In this document: positions 15,234-24,537 of the stretch, piece after piece
Position numbering within the stretch: position 1 is the stretch's first letter
Layout of the letters: each line of letters starts with the position of its first letter
Source of the DNA: CAZCZU01 sp964503475
GTDB taxonomy: Bacteria > Pseudomonadota > Zetaproteobacteria > Mariprofundales > Mariprofundaceae
Reading direction: 5' to 3'
Assembly: GCA_964503475.1 (NCBI GenBank)
Contig: CAZCZU010000005.1
Span: forward strand, 25,402-89,401
DNA: 64,000 nt
Made by a program: the position numbers and the translations under genes
The notes under the pieces: generated by a model
Databases searched by the model: none
What the model was told of the DNA's origin: nothing
The model's input: only the letters and a program-made list of their open reading frames with translations

Positions 15234-17600
15234 TTAAAGGCCAGAGTCGAAAAACTCCTCATCACCCCCGTTTTTGGGCGAAGCGGTATTGCCTGTGGAG
15301 ACTTCTGTCGGGGCGGTGCCTTCGCGGAAGGCCTCAAGGAACGGATGCTTCGTTTCCGGCCCGGCCAGTTTTCCGTTGTCCGGGTCGATCATGGCCCATT
15401 CGATGCCTTCCGGTGCGATAAACTTCTCTTTCGGCCGCTTTTCATGGAAGGCCTGCATGGCCGTCAGCCACGTAGGCAGGGCGGCACGCGAGCCGGTTTC
15501 GTAGCGTCCCATTGAGGATGGGGTGTCGCGACCGGTCCAGACGCCGGTCAGAACCTGGGGCGTGTAGCCGATGAACCAGGCATCCACCTGCTTGTTGGTG
15601 GTGCCGGTCTTGCCTGCGGCTGGTCGGTTCAGCGCCCTGGCTCTCCAGCCGGTGCCATGCTCGATGACACCCTTGAGCATATTGGTGATGACAAAGCTGT
15701 TGCTGGGTTCCAGGACCTGCACGGCCGGGCGCATCCCCTCGCCGACCGACAGGACCGGATCGGCATGGCAGGTCTGGCATCGGTGCCCCGCCACCGAACG
15801 GAACAGGGTGCGACCATTGCGGTTCTGAACCTGCTGGATGGTGACCGGCTTCCAGCGCTGGCCGTGACTGGCCAGCGGGATGTAGGCCTCTGTCAGGTTT
15901 TCCAGCGAGACCTCGGTGGCGCCCAGTGCCAGGGCCAGCTGGGGCGGGAAGTCGCGCTGGAAGCCGAAATCACGCAGCTTTTCGATGAATGTGCGGATGC
16001 CGATGTCCTGCAACAGTTTGATCGAGGCCAGGTTGCGGGAGTGTTCCAGTGCATTGCGCAGGGTGACAGGGCCCGCAAACTTGTTTTTGTAGTTCTCCGG
16101 ACGCCAGAAGTTGTCGGCGGATTGTCCGTCGAAGACGATGGGGGTATCCATGACGATGGAGGCGGCCGTCTGGCCCTGTTCCAGGGCTGTGGCATAGAGC
16201 AGTGGCTTGATGGCACTGCCGGGTTGTCTTTTGGCCTGCGATACACGATCGAAATCGCCGAAATGGTAATCAAAGCCACCAACCCGTGCCAGCACGGTGC
16301 CATGCGCAAGGTCGATGCTGTAGAGGGCCGATTCCACGGAAGGATCCTGGGTCAGGCGTACGCCGCCCTTGCCGTTACCCTGCAGCCGGATCTCATCGCC
16401 GGCAATCCAGGTGCGCGGATGGTTGTTCTCCTGGGGCTGGCCATCCTTGCTGTTCGGTTCCCAGGTCCATTCCGGGGCTCCGAGCAGCCAGCGATGAGTG
16501 CCATCGTTGACCTGCAGTTCGCCCTTCCTGGTGACCTTTTCGACCAGGGCAGGGATGATCTCATCCTTGCCGGGAACTGACTGGTCGGGGCGCTGCTTCT
16601 GCCACTCCTTCAGCAGCCCGGGCCAGGCATCGGCCGGATGGTTAACCGGTGTGCGATAGTACTGGCGGTGTTCAACATCCAGTACCCCTTCGCGCACGGC
16701 TCGAATGGCGGCATCCTCTGCCTGCTCCTGGTAAGGGACGATGATGTTCAGTCCCTGGCGCCGCAGGGTATTGACGCCGAACTGCTGAACCAGCTGCTGA
16801 TAAATTTCGTTTTCATAGGCGTCGTGCAGGCGGTTGCCGGTAAGTTCTGCGACATGAAGGGGTTCCTTGATGGCCTTGGCAACCTCCTCGGGGGTGGCAT
16901 AGCCGCTGCGCTCCATCAAGTGGAGAACCGTGTTGCGGCGCTGGATGGCCAGCTCCGGATTCAGGTGAGGCGCATACTTGCCCGGTGCTTTCGGAAGGCC
17001 GGCAAGCATGGCGCATTCGCCCAGGGTCAGTTCATCGAGGGGTTTGTCAAAATAACGCCTTGCTGCGGATGCCACGCCATAGGCTCCACGCCCGAGGTAG
17101 ATATGGTTCAGGTACAGGAAGAGGATATCATCCTTGGAGAAGGCCTTCTCGATACGGTAGGAGAGGATAACTTCACGAATCTTGCGCGTGTAGGTGCGTT
17201 CGGACGAAAGCAGGAAGTTTTTTGCCACCTGCTGGGTAATCGTGCTGCCGCCCTGCACAGTATGGCCGGCACGCAGGTTGGCCAGGGCTGCCGAAAGAAT
17301 GCGGGCAGGGTTAATGCCCGGGTGCTCGTAAAACTGTTGGTCCTCGGCTGCCAGGAATGCATTGCGCAATTGCTTGGGAATTTCATTAAAGGGGGTGAGG
17401 ATGCGATGCTCGTCCGCATATTCGGCTAATAATACCCCATTTGTGCTATAGACATGACTCGTTAAAGGTGGACGATACGAAGCTAGGCTGCTGAGTTCCG
17501 GAAGGTTGCTTGAAAAGTAAAAATAAAGTGCTGTGGTGCAGGCCACCAAAAGCAGTAGTCCGCCAGTCAGGAATTTGGTAAGTTTCGACAAGATGCGCAT
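15234..17600 (-). CDS. mrcA: Class A penicillin-binding protein 1A (transglycosylase/transpeptidase)
   Basis: A 788-aa bifunctional peptidoglycan synthase anchored by one N-terminal membrane helix (residues about 10-30). The GT51 domain shows AAEDQQFYEHPG, GGSTITQQVAKN and LNHIYLGRGAYGVASAA. The transpeptidase domain has the active-site SAIK in RQPGSAIKPLLY, then SRN, and AGKTGTTN. An OB-like insert lies between them. A CQTCH sequence before KTG corresponds to the CxxC that PBP1A proteins commonly carry there. The gene is divergent from the pilus genes; mrcA next to pil genes is a common proteobacterial order. Confidence 0.95.
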   Translation of the reverse strand: MRILSKLTKFLTGGLLLLVACTTALYFYFSSNLPELSSLASYRPPLTSHVYSTNGVLLAEYADEHRILTPFNEIPKQLRNAFLAAEDQQFYEHPGINPARILSAALANLRAGHTVQGGSTITQQVAKNFLLSSERTYTRKIREVILSYRIEKAFSKDDILFLYLNHIYLGRGAYGVASAARRYFDKPLDELTLGECAMLAGLPKAPGKYAPHLNPELAIQRRNTVLHLMERSGYATPEEVAKAIKEPLHVAELTGNRLHDAYENEIYQQLVQQFGVNTLRRQGLNIIVPYQEQAEDAAIRAVREGVLDVEHRQYYRTPVNHPADAWPGLLKEWQKQRPDQSVPGKDEIIPALVEKVTRKGELQVNDGTHRWLLGAPEWTWEPNSKDGQPQENNHPRTWIAGDEIRLQGNGKGGVRLTQDPSVESALYSIDLAHGTVLARVGGFDYHFGDFDRVSQAKRQPGSAIKPLLYATALEQGQTAASIVMDTPIVFDGQSADNFWRPENYKNKFAGPVTLRNALEHSRNLASIKLLQDIGIRTFIEKLRDFGFQRDFPPQLALALGATEVSLENLTEAYIPLASHGQRWKPVTIQQVQNRNGRTLFRSVAGHRCQTCHADPVLSVGEGMRPAVQVLEPSNSFVITNMLKGVIEHGTGWRARALNRPAAGKTGTTNKQVDAWFIGYTPQVLTGVWTGRDTPSSMGRYETGSRAALPTWLTAMQAFHEKRPKEKFIAPEGIEWAMIDPDNGKLAGPETKHPFLEAFREGTAPTEVSTGNTASPKNGGDEEFFDSGL

Positions 17601-17650
17601 TTACCAAAGATACGGGTTGGCCCATGGGCGTGGCAAGTGTCCGGGACGGC

Positions 17651-17680
17651 TTGACGATTATGTGCGATTGCGGCTATAAA
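17651..17680 (+). promoter_or_regulatory. Sigma-70 promoter upstream of the first pseudopilin gene
   Basis: TTGACG (17651-17656), 18-bp spacer, TATAAA (17675-17680), 76 bp before the FimT-like start. It lies in the 156-bp gap between the divergent PBP and pilin genes. Confidence 0.6.
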
Positions 17681-17756
17681 GTCCGGGCAGGGATAGAATG
17701 CGAGTGATCAAGAATGATGATGCTGCTTGCTGCCGAGGGGTTAAGTTTGAGGGTGT

Positions 17757-18221
17757 ATGAGTAATCAGCAAAGGGGATTTACCCTGGTCGAAATGATGGT
17801 CGTAATCATGATTTTGGCTGTGATGATGACGATTGCGACTCAGGTTTGGCAGGATTTGCGCGAAAAAAATCGTGTCGAGTCCGCAGCAGAAGAGATTCAG
17901 AGTGTTTTGAGTGCTTCGCGTGTGCGTGCCCTGACGACCGGAAGCAGTCAGGCCGTAGTGTTTGATTTTGCCAATGACAAGGTCACCAGTCCCCTTTGGA
18001 GTGCGGCTCGTGACTACAGTAAGGACAAGATCGACCTTGTGGCATATGCCATTTCGACGTGTTCGGAAAGTACGAGTACTGACAAAACAGTGACTTTTAC
18101 GTCGAGAGGGACGGCAACGGCATCCACCGTGGAAGTAAAATCGGTGGGGACCCAGAGTGTCCGATATCTGACGGTTAACGGTGTGACCGGACGAGTGTCG
18201 ATGGCTAAGAAGTGTCCTTGA
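17757..18221 (+). CDS. FimT/GspH-like minor pseudopilin
   Basis: A 154-aa type IV pilin-like protein. The prepilin signal QRGFTLVEMMVVIMILAVMM has a PilD cleavage site after Gly, a Glu at position +5 and one hydrophobic helix. The C-terminal part (VTFTSRGTATA, GRVSMAKKCP) fits the GspH/FimT fold, in which an RG-type motif and a closing Cys are common. It opens a minor pilin set, which primes pilus assembly and caps the fibre. No strong ribosome-binding site is seen (GTTTGAGGGTGT precedes ATG). Confidence 0.9.
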   Translation: MSNQQRGFTLVEMMVVIMILAVMMTIATQVWQDLREKNRVESAAEEIQSVLSASRVRALTTGSSQAVVFDFANDKVTSPLWSAARDYSKDKIDLVAYAISTCSESTSTDKTVTFTSRGTATASTVEVKSVGTQSVRYLTVNGVTGRVSMAKKCP

Positions 18222-18278
18222 CACATGCCTGACATGCCGGCCGAGCAGGTTGAAGGCCCAAGGAGAAGGAGTTAACAT

Positions 18279-18918
18279 ATGACTAAGGAGGGAAAGATGA
18301 AAGAAAATGAAAATCGCGGTTTTTCCATGGTTGAGACCATGGTGGCTGTCGTCATTGTATCGGTTGCGTTGCTGGCAATGGGCGGCATGCTGATGAATAC
18401 AGTCAAGTCCAACAAGAAGAGTGAGGAGCGCATGAATGTGGCGGCAGTCTCGCAGGCTGTCCTCAGCGACCATGCAGCCCAGCTCCTGGCGGGTACCTGG
18501 AATGGCCAGAGCGCCTCCACCGGCACGCAGGGCGGATATAATTACACAGTTACGGCCAGTAACAACAATGGCCAGACGGTGCTTTCTGCCACGCTCACTC
18601 CGGTGTCCGGCGGTCGTGTGAAGAGCTTTACCAATGAGACGCTGGTTTCGACCGTTGCTGGTCTGAATACCAACGATAATTATTCCAATCCCTCGTCTGG
18701 CAANNNNNNNNNNNNNNNNNNNNNNNNNNNNNNNNNNNNNNNNNNNNNNNNNNNNNNNNNNNNNNNNNNNNNNNNNNNNNNNNNNNNNNNNNNNNNNNNN
18801 NNNGTCCGACAACGGCAAGTCCGACAACGGCAAGTCCGACAACGGCAAGTCCGACAACGGCAAGTCCGACAACAAAAAGTCCGACAACAACGGTAAGGAT
18901 TCGGGCAATAACCATTAA
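18279..18918 (+). CDS. PilV-like minor pilin with C-terminal SDNGK repeats (interrupted by assembly gap)
   Basis: Starts with a prepilin signal (NRGFSMVETMVAVVIVSVA, Glu at +5) and reads about 135 residues to the N run at 18704. After the gap, one frame reads four SDNGK pentapeptides, SDNKK, then SDNNGKDSGNNH and TAA at 18916-18918, so the gene very likely continues across the gap with a Ser/Asp/Asn/Lys repeat tail of unknown length. Two starts each have a good ribosome-binding site: ATG 18279 (AGGAG, 7 nt) and ATG 18297 (AAGGAGGG, 6 nt). The shared block ERMNVAAVSQAVL recurs in the other two PilV-like proteins here. Confidence 0.8.
18704..18803. other. Assembly gap (100 N)
   Basis: Exactly 100 ambiguous bases, the usual placeholder for a gap of unknown size. 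The sequence directly to the right is a 15-bp tandem repeat, which probably caused the break. Confidence 0.98.
18805..18879 (+). repeat. 15-bp tandem repeat encoding SDNGK
   Basis: Four perfect copies of TCCGACAACGGCAAG (18805-18864) and one degenerate copy (18865-18879), followed by a partial unit. It probably extends into the assembly gap. In frame it encodes a hydrophilic repeat tail on the PilV-like protein. Confidence 0.93.
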
Positions 18919-18927
18919 CGCGTAAGC

Positions 18928-19458
18928 GTGGATTACGTTCGGCAAGTGAAGGAGGCGGCTGCCCGGGGCTTTACCGTAGCAGAAGCTATGGTTGCAGTTG
19001 CAATCGTTGTGGTTGCGGTACTGGCCCTGGGCGGCATGCTGAAGCTGAATGTTCAGACCAATCAAGGCAGCGAGCAGCGCATGGATGCAGCGGCTGTGTC
19101 TCAAGGCATCCTGAATGATTATGCCGCCCGCCTGCTTGCAAACGATTGGGTGCCGGGAGTCCGCCCCGTTACAGGTGTGAAGGGAGGGTTTCAATTCTCC
19201 CTCTCTGCCAGTCAAACTGCGGATGCATCCCGTACTGTGTTGGCCGTGACATTGCAGCCTGTCGATGGGAGTCGAATGGTCCCATATCATAATGAAACAC
19301 TGGTTACGGTGGTGAATGGCGGTTTCGATTCGCCTTCTGTTCGCGAACCATCTTCATTAAGTCATGGAAAAGACGATTCAGATGGCAACCCAGAGGTTGG
19401 AAAACATCAGGATAAGATGACAAGGCCTGGAGGCAGGATGACGGAATATCCCGGTTGA
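18928..19458 (+). CDS. PilV-like minor pilin
   Basis: A 176-aa protein with the prepilin-like N-terminus ARGFTVAEAMVAVAIVVVAV (cleavage after Gly, Glu at +5) and the shared block EQRMDAAAVSQGILNDYAA, which places it with the paralogs at 18279 and 23395. The C-terminus is long, polar and low in hydrophobic residues. The start is GTG 18928 by default of alternatives; no good ribosome-binding site is visible, and coupling to the preceding gene, 9 bp upstream, is likely. The 133 bp after it holds nothing I can identify apart from the GAGGGAGG site of the next gene. Confidence 0.82.
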   Translation: MDYVRQVKEAAARGFTVAEAMVAVAIVVVAVLALGGMLKLNVQTNQGSEQRMDAAAVSQGILNDYAARLLANDWVPGVRPVTGVKGGFQFSLSASQTADASRTVLAVTLQPVDGSRMVPYHNETLVTVVNGGFDSPSVREPSSLSHGKDDSDGNPEVGKHQDKMTRPGGRMTEYPG

Positions 19459-19591
19459 TTGGGGCGGATATTTTCTGAAGACTGCAGATAGTAGAATGTG
19501 TCATTGGAGAGTGGCGCCGGGTCATAGGCTGCGTTGCCTGAAATCTGGTCGGATGGGTCAGGTTAGCGCAGTAGTTAAAGAGGGAGGGAAC

Positions 19592-20344
19592 ATGAGTCAC
19601 TCGCAGAGTATTCATGATAGTCAAAAGGGCTTTACGCTGATCGAAGTCATGGTGGCGATGGTGATTGCCCTTGTGATTCTCGCGGGGCTGATACTCAGCT
19701 TTAATAGCCAATATTCCGAATACAAGTATCAGAACAAACGGATCAATACGAGCCAGGATCTTGAATTCGTCTCCAATTTTATAACCAATGATATTCGTGA
19801 TGCGTTGGCGGTCGGTGGTTCAGTGCAGATAAGCCACACTGAAAATGGGGCCGGTCAAACGACGGATTTGTACATTACGGTGTGGGAGCCGGATGCCAAT
19901 TACTGGCCTGCCGGTACGCCGGACGCGAGTAAAGGCGAGAAGAGTCAGGCTCAGGCAAATTACCAGGCGGTACGCCATTATCAGTATGTGCCAGGCGTGA
20001 AACCGGAGGACGGAGAGATTCGTTACGACCGCAATACACTGGCTGGCGGTGATAATCCGCAGACGATTATGAGTAGCGTCAGTTTTTTTCGAATGTTTGA
20101 TGATGTTCCTGGCACGGCTCCGAGCGGCTTTGTCGGGGCACCGCAAGGAATGGCTGCCTTGAAGCTGGTCAATCGTGCCGGTGAAGCAACATTCGTTCCT
20201 GGCTATACAGTGCTCATCGAGGCGGCTGTCGATTCCGGCTATAAAACAGGGGTCTTTAAAGATGTGCAGGGAAATAGTGTCGGAGTGCAGGGGTTAAAGC
20301 GGGTCTGGCGCTACGTGCAGGTACATCCGCAGGCGGCGCTTTGA
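19592..20344 (+). CDS. PilW-like minor pilin
   Basis: A 250-aa protein with the prepilin signal QKGFTLIEVMVAMVIALVIL and the PilW-type continuation LSFNSQYSEYKYQNKR, then a beta-rich ectodomain with RHYQYVPG and YDRNTLAGGDNP. GAGGGAGG lies directly before ATG 19592. The paralog at 23802 has the same architecture (FQSQYGQFKYQNKR, RHYQYD, YDRNTIGGD). PilW proteins form the minor pilin complex at the pilus tip. Confidence 0.88.
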   Translation: MSHSQSIHDSQKGFTLIEVMVAMVIALVILAGLILSFNSQYSEYKYQNKRINTSQDLEFVSNFITNDIRDALAVGGSVQISHTENGAGQTTDLYITVWEPDANYWPAGTPDASKGEKSQAQANYQAVRHYQYVPGVKPEDGEIRYDRNTLAGGDNPQTIMSSVSFFRMFDDVPGTAPSGFVGAPQGMAALKLVNRAGEATFVPGYTVLIEAAVDSGYKTGVFKDVQGNSVGVQGLKRVWRYVQVHPQAAL

Positions 20345-20369
20345 TTGTAAGAGAAGAAGGGGAAGGTTC

Positions 20370-23123
20370 ATGCATCGATTCGACTGCAGTGGTATAAAAA
20401 ATGGGGTCAGTGATGATGCCATGGATAGGGAGCGCGGGTTTGTACTGATTACATCACTGGTGCTTATCTCTATCCTGGCCATACTCGGTGTCGGTGCGAC
20501 GTACAAAACCCTGGTAGAGACAAAAGTATCGAAATTATCTGCTGACTCTGCCAAGGCACTGCAGGTGGCCAATACAGGGATCAACCAGCTGTTCTGGTAC
20601 TGGGTGAACACCCCAAGCGCCGGCAATGCCGGTTACGATGAACTGCTGCAGTTGAAGGACGATATTGCCAATGATACCAATAACTCAGGCATTTATATCG
20701 ATACCCTGACAGGGGGGAGTATTGCCGAACTGGATGCTGCTGCAAACGGTAGTCTGGACAGCTACATAAAAAACTCCGGTTCTATAAGGGTATACCAGTA
20801 TCAGTACAACAATGGTGTTCCGGTAGGGATACAGCAAGTGAATAATAGCAACTGGAAAACCGGAACGGTGCCCCAGGTGGCTGTATGGGCGACGAGCTAT
20901 CAGGTACCTGCGACGCCCGAAAGCTTTCCATACGCATCTCCGAATACGGTTGGATGTGAAAACTGCAATATCGCCGTATATGCAGTGGGAAGGGTAGGAG
21001 ATTCACGGCGAGTGATTCGGCAGACCCAGGGTTTTGCCAAACAGGAGCTGGACGGCGTTTCGGCATTGACCAATGCTCCCAATGGTTATACCTGGGCTGA
21101 GATGTGTGGGGGCGCGTCGAATCCGCCCAATAATTCCGGCTGGTCGGGGAATAACAGTGGCGCGGATACGCTTGTCGAGGCGACCCAGGCGGATTATGCG
21201 CTTGGAAGTACGCCCTCGGGGAGAGCGATGCTCTCGAACAGCTTTGCCGGTACGAACAGTGGTCAGGGTTCGATCAACAGTGCGGCCCAGAACAGCACGT
21301 TGCTGACCATGGGGGCCAGCCCACTGATTGCCTATGCCGGCCATGGTGCTGGAACCAGCGTTAGCAGGCTACGAGTCAATTTTGCTGATATGACGATGGA
21401 TACAAACGGCAGCAGTCTGCCGTCGGGCAAGTTGCCGACAGACCTGATTCGCGACCAGTTGTTAGGCCAAAGCGGCGAGTTGGTGTTTTTTACCGATCCC
21501 GCCAAGCATCTGTTTCAGATGGATGCCTATCGCTGGGCGGCCGAGCAGTTTACCTGTCAGGATGAAAACGATATGACGCACAGCGGCAATGGCGCATATT
21601 GTGCACGCGCAAAGGCACTGCGCGATCTCGTTCAGCCGGGTTCGACACGTCCGATCAGTGGACGGATTTCGCTGGCGGATTTCGAATACAATGTTGCCAA
21701 CGGCATCCCGATGTTTGGCATGGTACGGGTGATGTATCCGACAGAGGCGACTAACAAGTCTACGACCTGTAATGGCCAGAGTGTGACCTACTACCAGCTA
21801 CCAGCCAATGCGACCCAGATCGCCAGTGGCAACGGCCAATTCACGCAGTATGGCAATAACGCGAAGCTGATCGTTTATGGGTCGATTTTTTTCGATTACT
21901 TCGCAGATAGCGATGGCGACTACTATTTCGATGCAGATACCGAGCACCTTCTTTCCGCACCGGAAGCGCGCAAGGTCAACCTGCCAATCAATGTGCCGGT
22001 GATGATTAACCCGGCCATGCCCCGTGCGGCGACCGGGGCGATTCCGACGGTGGCAGCTACGAATGCATCAGTCGGTTCTGTGAATAACCTGACGACAGCC
22101 AATCAAGTCAACAACAACAGTGCTACTTCTGATGCAGCCCTTGCCTCCCCGTATGACGGCTGGTTTCTGGCGAGCGAGGGGCTGGTGAATCCGGCTTCAA
22201 CAACTGACTCGGATGGCTCGATGGCGCTGATGGCTACCGATAGCAGTGGTCTGGTGGGGGCTGCGGCAGAGATCAGGACGAATGGTGGGGGCATTGGAAA
22301 CATAGCTAAAGCACTGTTTACAAGTTTTTCATCCCGCCTGTTTTATTACTACCGTATGATGTATGCATCTCTGGATGCGAACAATGCGAATGTCTGGCCA
22401 GCGACAAATTTGACGGGGGCGGATTTTCCGGGCGGGCTGGGATCTTTCGATTTTGCCATGGGGGCAGATGACAGTAACGACGGAAGTAACGATGGCGACA
22501 AGTTCCACCTGCTGGCCCCGAGCGGCTATATGCATGGCTGGAAAGTGGCCCTGGCGGCGCTGAATATCACAGCGGATGAATGGAATAATCTGCTTAGTGG
22601 CAATGGTGGAACCAGCATTGCGACACTGGCCCAGAACTTCAATACTCCGGTTGGCTATGGCGATGCCAGTTATCCGAAAGGGGCACCGATGAGCAATAGT
22701 GACCTGCCATCCGGATACAGCGATCAGCAGGCTTGGGCTACGGTTCTGCAGGGCGATCAGCAGAAGTACTTCAAGATTTCCAAGGACAGCACAAATGGCT
22801 ATGGAGTCCTCGATTCGGCGTTTGCTGATCTGCCGGCGCTCTCCTTTTCCGGTGGTGTTGCGAGTTTTCAGACCTACAACAATATCGGCGGAATCGTTTA
22901 TATGCCTGGTGCCTTGCAGTGGCAGAATGGTAAGGCCAATGGCAACTTGGGTTACGTGAACGGTTCCGTGATCACAGGCATGGGTGTCAACAACACCAAC
23001 TCCGGCGGTGGTAATGGCGCCGGGCATGTGGTGTTCGTCTTCGATCCGACTGCGGTTGATAATGCCAATATGCGTCAGGCGACTCTGGTTATGCGCAGGC
23101 ATGCCTGGGAAGAGCTCTATTAG
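20370..23123 (+). CDS. Giant PilX-like protein 1 (917 aa)
   Basis: The N-terminus RGFVLITSLVLISILAILGVG is PilX-like (prepilin-type helix lacking the usual Glu+5), then KLSADSAKALQVANTGINQLF as in PilX proteins. Classical PilX is under 200 aa; here about 830 residues of Ser/Thr/Asn/Gly-rich, mostly beta-type ectodomain follow. Conserved points shared with the second copy are VGCENCNIAVYAVGRVGDSRR, DAYRWAAEQFTCQ, IPMFGMVRVMYP, YMHGWKVALAALNI and the C-terminal FVFDPTAVDNAN. It may act as the tip protein, since no PilY1 is seen nearby. GAAGGGGAAGG precedes ATG 20370; an internal ATG at 20421 is possible. Confidence 0.82.
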   Translation: MHRFDCSGIKNGVSDDAMDRERGFVLITSLVLISILAILGVGATYKTLVETKVSKLSADSAKALQVANTGINQLFWYWVNTPSAGNAGYDELLQLKDDIANDTNNSGIYIDTLTGGSIAELDAAANGSLDSYIKNSGSIRVYQYQYNNGVPVGIQQVNNSNWKTGTVPQVAVWATSYQVPATPESFPYASPNTVGCENCNIAVYAVGRVGDSRRVIRQTQGFAKQELDGVSALTNAPNGYTWAEMCGGASNPPNNSGWSGNNSGADTLVEATQADYALGSTPSGRAMLSNSFAGTNSGQGSINSAAQNSTLLTMGASPLIAYAGHGAGTSVSRLRVNFADMTMDTNGSSLPSGKLPTDLIRDQLLGQSGELVFFTDPAKHLFQMDAYRWAAEQFTCQDENDMTHSGNGAYCARAKALRDLVQPGSTRPISGRISLADFEYNVANGIPMFGMVRVMYPTEATNKSTTCNGQSVTYYQLPANATQIASGNGQFTQYGNNAKLIVYGSIFFDYFADSDGDYYFDADTEHLLSAPEARKVNLPINVPVMINPAMPRAATGAIPTVAATNASVGSVNNLTTANQVNNNSATSDAALASPYDGWFLASEGLVNPASTTDSDGSMALMATDSSGLVGAAAEIRTNGGGIGNIAKALFTSFSSRLFYYYRMMYASLDANNANVWPATNLTGADFPGGLGSFDFAMGADDSNDGSNDGDKFHLLAPSGYMHGWKVALAALNITADEWNNLLSGNGGTSIATLAQNFNTPVGYGDASYPKGAPMSNSDLPSGYSDQQAWATVLQGDQQKYFKISKDSTNGYGVLDSAFADLPALSFSGGVASFQTYNNIGGIVYMPGALQWQNGKANGNLGYVNGSVITGMGVNNTNSGGGNGAGHVVFVFDPTAVDNANMRQATLVMRRHAWEELY

Positions 23124-23161
23124 ACTTGATGTCGGATCATCTGAAATGGTTAAGTGTTGAT

Positions 23162-23191
23162 AAAAGGTGGGGCAATAGCCCCGCCTTTTTT
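23162..23191 (+). terminator. Intrinsic terminator after giant PilX 1
   Basis: GGTGGGGC (23166-23173), loop AATA, GCCCCGCC (23178-23185), then six T. It separates the first pilin cassette from the second. The remaining bases to 23394 contain no gene I can support. Confidence 0.88.
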
Positions 23192-23394
23192 GTTGTTAGC
23201 CTCGGGCTACATAGATTGTTTTGCTGGAGAAAGAGTCCTCCCCGGAGTGTTGGCAGAGTGTGAGGCTGGAGCAGAAGGGGAAGATGATGGCTATATCCGT
23301 AGGTATTGCAGCTCTACTTTGCGTGATGATACTCACGGACAAAGTGCGGGAATTGTGATTTGATTAGTCAGCAAGAAAAGGGGGGCTTATAAGT

Positions 23395-23805
23395 ATGGGG
23401 TCGCAATCGTATTTGCGCAGCTGGCCTTTACGAAATAAGGGCGTTCATCCGGACGCCTCCGGTTTCACCCTGATCGAAACCATGCTGGCCATGATTATCA
23501 TTGCTGTCGGTCTGCTTGCCACGGCCAGTCTGTTGATTGGTTCGATCAAGCATAACAGTGGCAGCGAACATCGTATGGACTCAGCCGCTGTGTCGCAGGC
23601 CTTGCTGGCCGAGTATGTGACCAAAGAGCAGGCCGGAACTACTTGGACCAGTCCGGCGAGCGGTACGCGCGAAGGTTATGATTATACGGTGACGCGTACA
23701 TCCCTTGGCTCGACGAGCTCGCTGCTGACTGTGCGTCTAAGTGGTGGTGGTATGACGGCCGACTATGAAAATCAGACCGTTGTTTCTACGGCCTCGGGTG
23801 GATGA
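23395..23805 (+). CDS. PilV-like minor pilin (second cassette)
   Basis: A 136-aa protein. The prepilin signal ASGFTLIETMLAMIIIAVGL starts at about residue 22, after a longer leader than usual, and the shared block EHRMDSAAVSQALLAEYV follows. The rest is a short beta-rich domain ending VVSTASGG, similar in layout to the end of the 18279 protein (LVSTVAG). A purine-rich AAAAGGGGGG lies about 10 nt before ATG 23395. Its stop overlaps the start of the PilW-like gene. Confidence 0.85.
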   Translation: MGSQSYLRSWPLRNKGVHPDASGFTLIETMLAMIIIAVGLLATASLLIGSIKHNSGSEHRMDSAAVSQALLAEYVTKEQAGTTWTSPASGTREGYDYTVTRTSLGSTSSLLTVRLSGGGMTADYENQTVVSTASGG

Positions 23806-24515
23806 CGATGTTGTGCGCAGTAGATAGTTGTAAGCCGGAGAAGGGGTTCACCCTGGTCGAAATGATGGTTGCCATGGTGATTGCCCTGGTGCTGATCCTG
23901 GGGCTGTTTGCAGCATTCCAATCGCAATATGGCCAATTCAAATACCAGAATAAACGTGTCGATGCGACACAGGATCTTGAGCTGGGTATCCGTTTCATTG
24001 TGGATGATCTGCGTCTTGCCTTGCAGGGGGCCGAGAGTATTACGATTGCCAATAATGCCAGTGCACCCAACGAGACAACGGATGTGAACTTCAAGGTGTG
24101 GTCAGAGGATACGAGCCTGGACTGGCCAGATCTGGCTACGGCTCAAACAAATAAATTCAAGGCGGCACGCCATTATCAATATGATGCGGCCAACAAGGTC
24201 TTGAACTACGACCGCAATACCATCGGTGGCGATGCCCCTGTCGCGATTCTGGGTGACGTTACCTATTTCAAGGTGTTTGCCGATACGCCGGGGGTCTCAC
24301 CAGCCGGCTATGCCGATGCGCCGCCAGGGCTGCCCAGTCGGAATGTTCTAAATGCATCAGGCGACACCATTACGGTTAGTGGATACACCATTCTGATCGA
24401 AATGAAAGTCGATGCTGCGAGCAAGATCGGTCAGAAAGTCGATGTGAAGGGTAATGCTACGACAGATAAACGCATCTGGCGTTATGCCCAGATTTATCCC
24501 ATGGCTGCTTTATAA
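23802..24515 (+). CDS. PilW-like minor pilin (second cassette)
   Basis: A 237-aa paralog of the PilW-like protein at 19592. The prepilin signal EKGFTLVEMMVAMVIALVLI is followed by FQSQYGQFKYQNKRVDATQDLELGIRFI and a beta-rich ectodomain ending RIWRYAQIYPMAAL, which matches the ending RVWRYVQVHPQAAL of the first copy. ATG 23802 overlaps the preceding TGA (ATGA), so translation is probably coupled. Confidence 0.9.
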   Translation: MTMLCAVDSCKPEKGFTLVEMMVAMVIALVLILGLFAAFQSQYGQFKYQNKRVDATQDLELGIRFIVDDLRLALQGAESITIANNASAPNETTDVNFKVWSEDTSLDWPDLATAQTNKFKAARHYQYDAANKVLNYDRNTIGGDAPVAILGDVTYFKVFADTPGVSPAGYADAPPGLPSRNVLNASGDTITVSGYTILIEMKVDAASKIGQKVDVKGNATTDKRIWRYAQIYPMAAL

Positions 24516-24537
24516 GCAGGGTTTGAAGGAGACAGTG

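Noticed and set aside
15234..17600. CQTCH in PBP1A read as a c-type heme site
   Set aside because: PBP1A proteins commonly carry a CxxC at this place before the KTG motif. The following His looks fortuitous, and nothing else suggests heme.
17658..18908. Long minus-strand frame with LPLSD repeats crossing the N run
   Set aside because: It is the antisense of the SDNGK repeats and pilin genes and includes ambiguous bases. The plus strand carries recognised prepilin signals.
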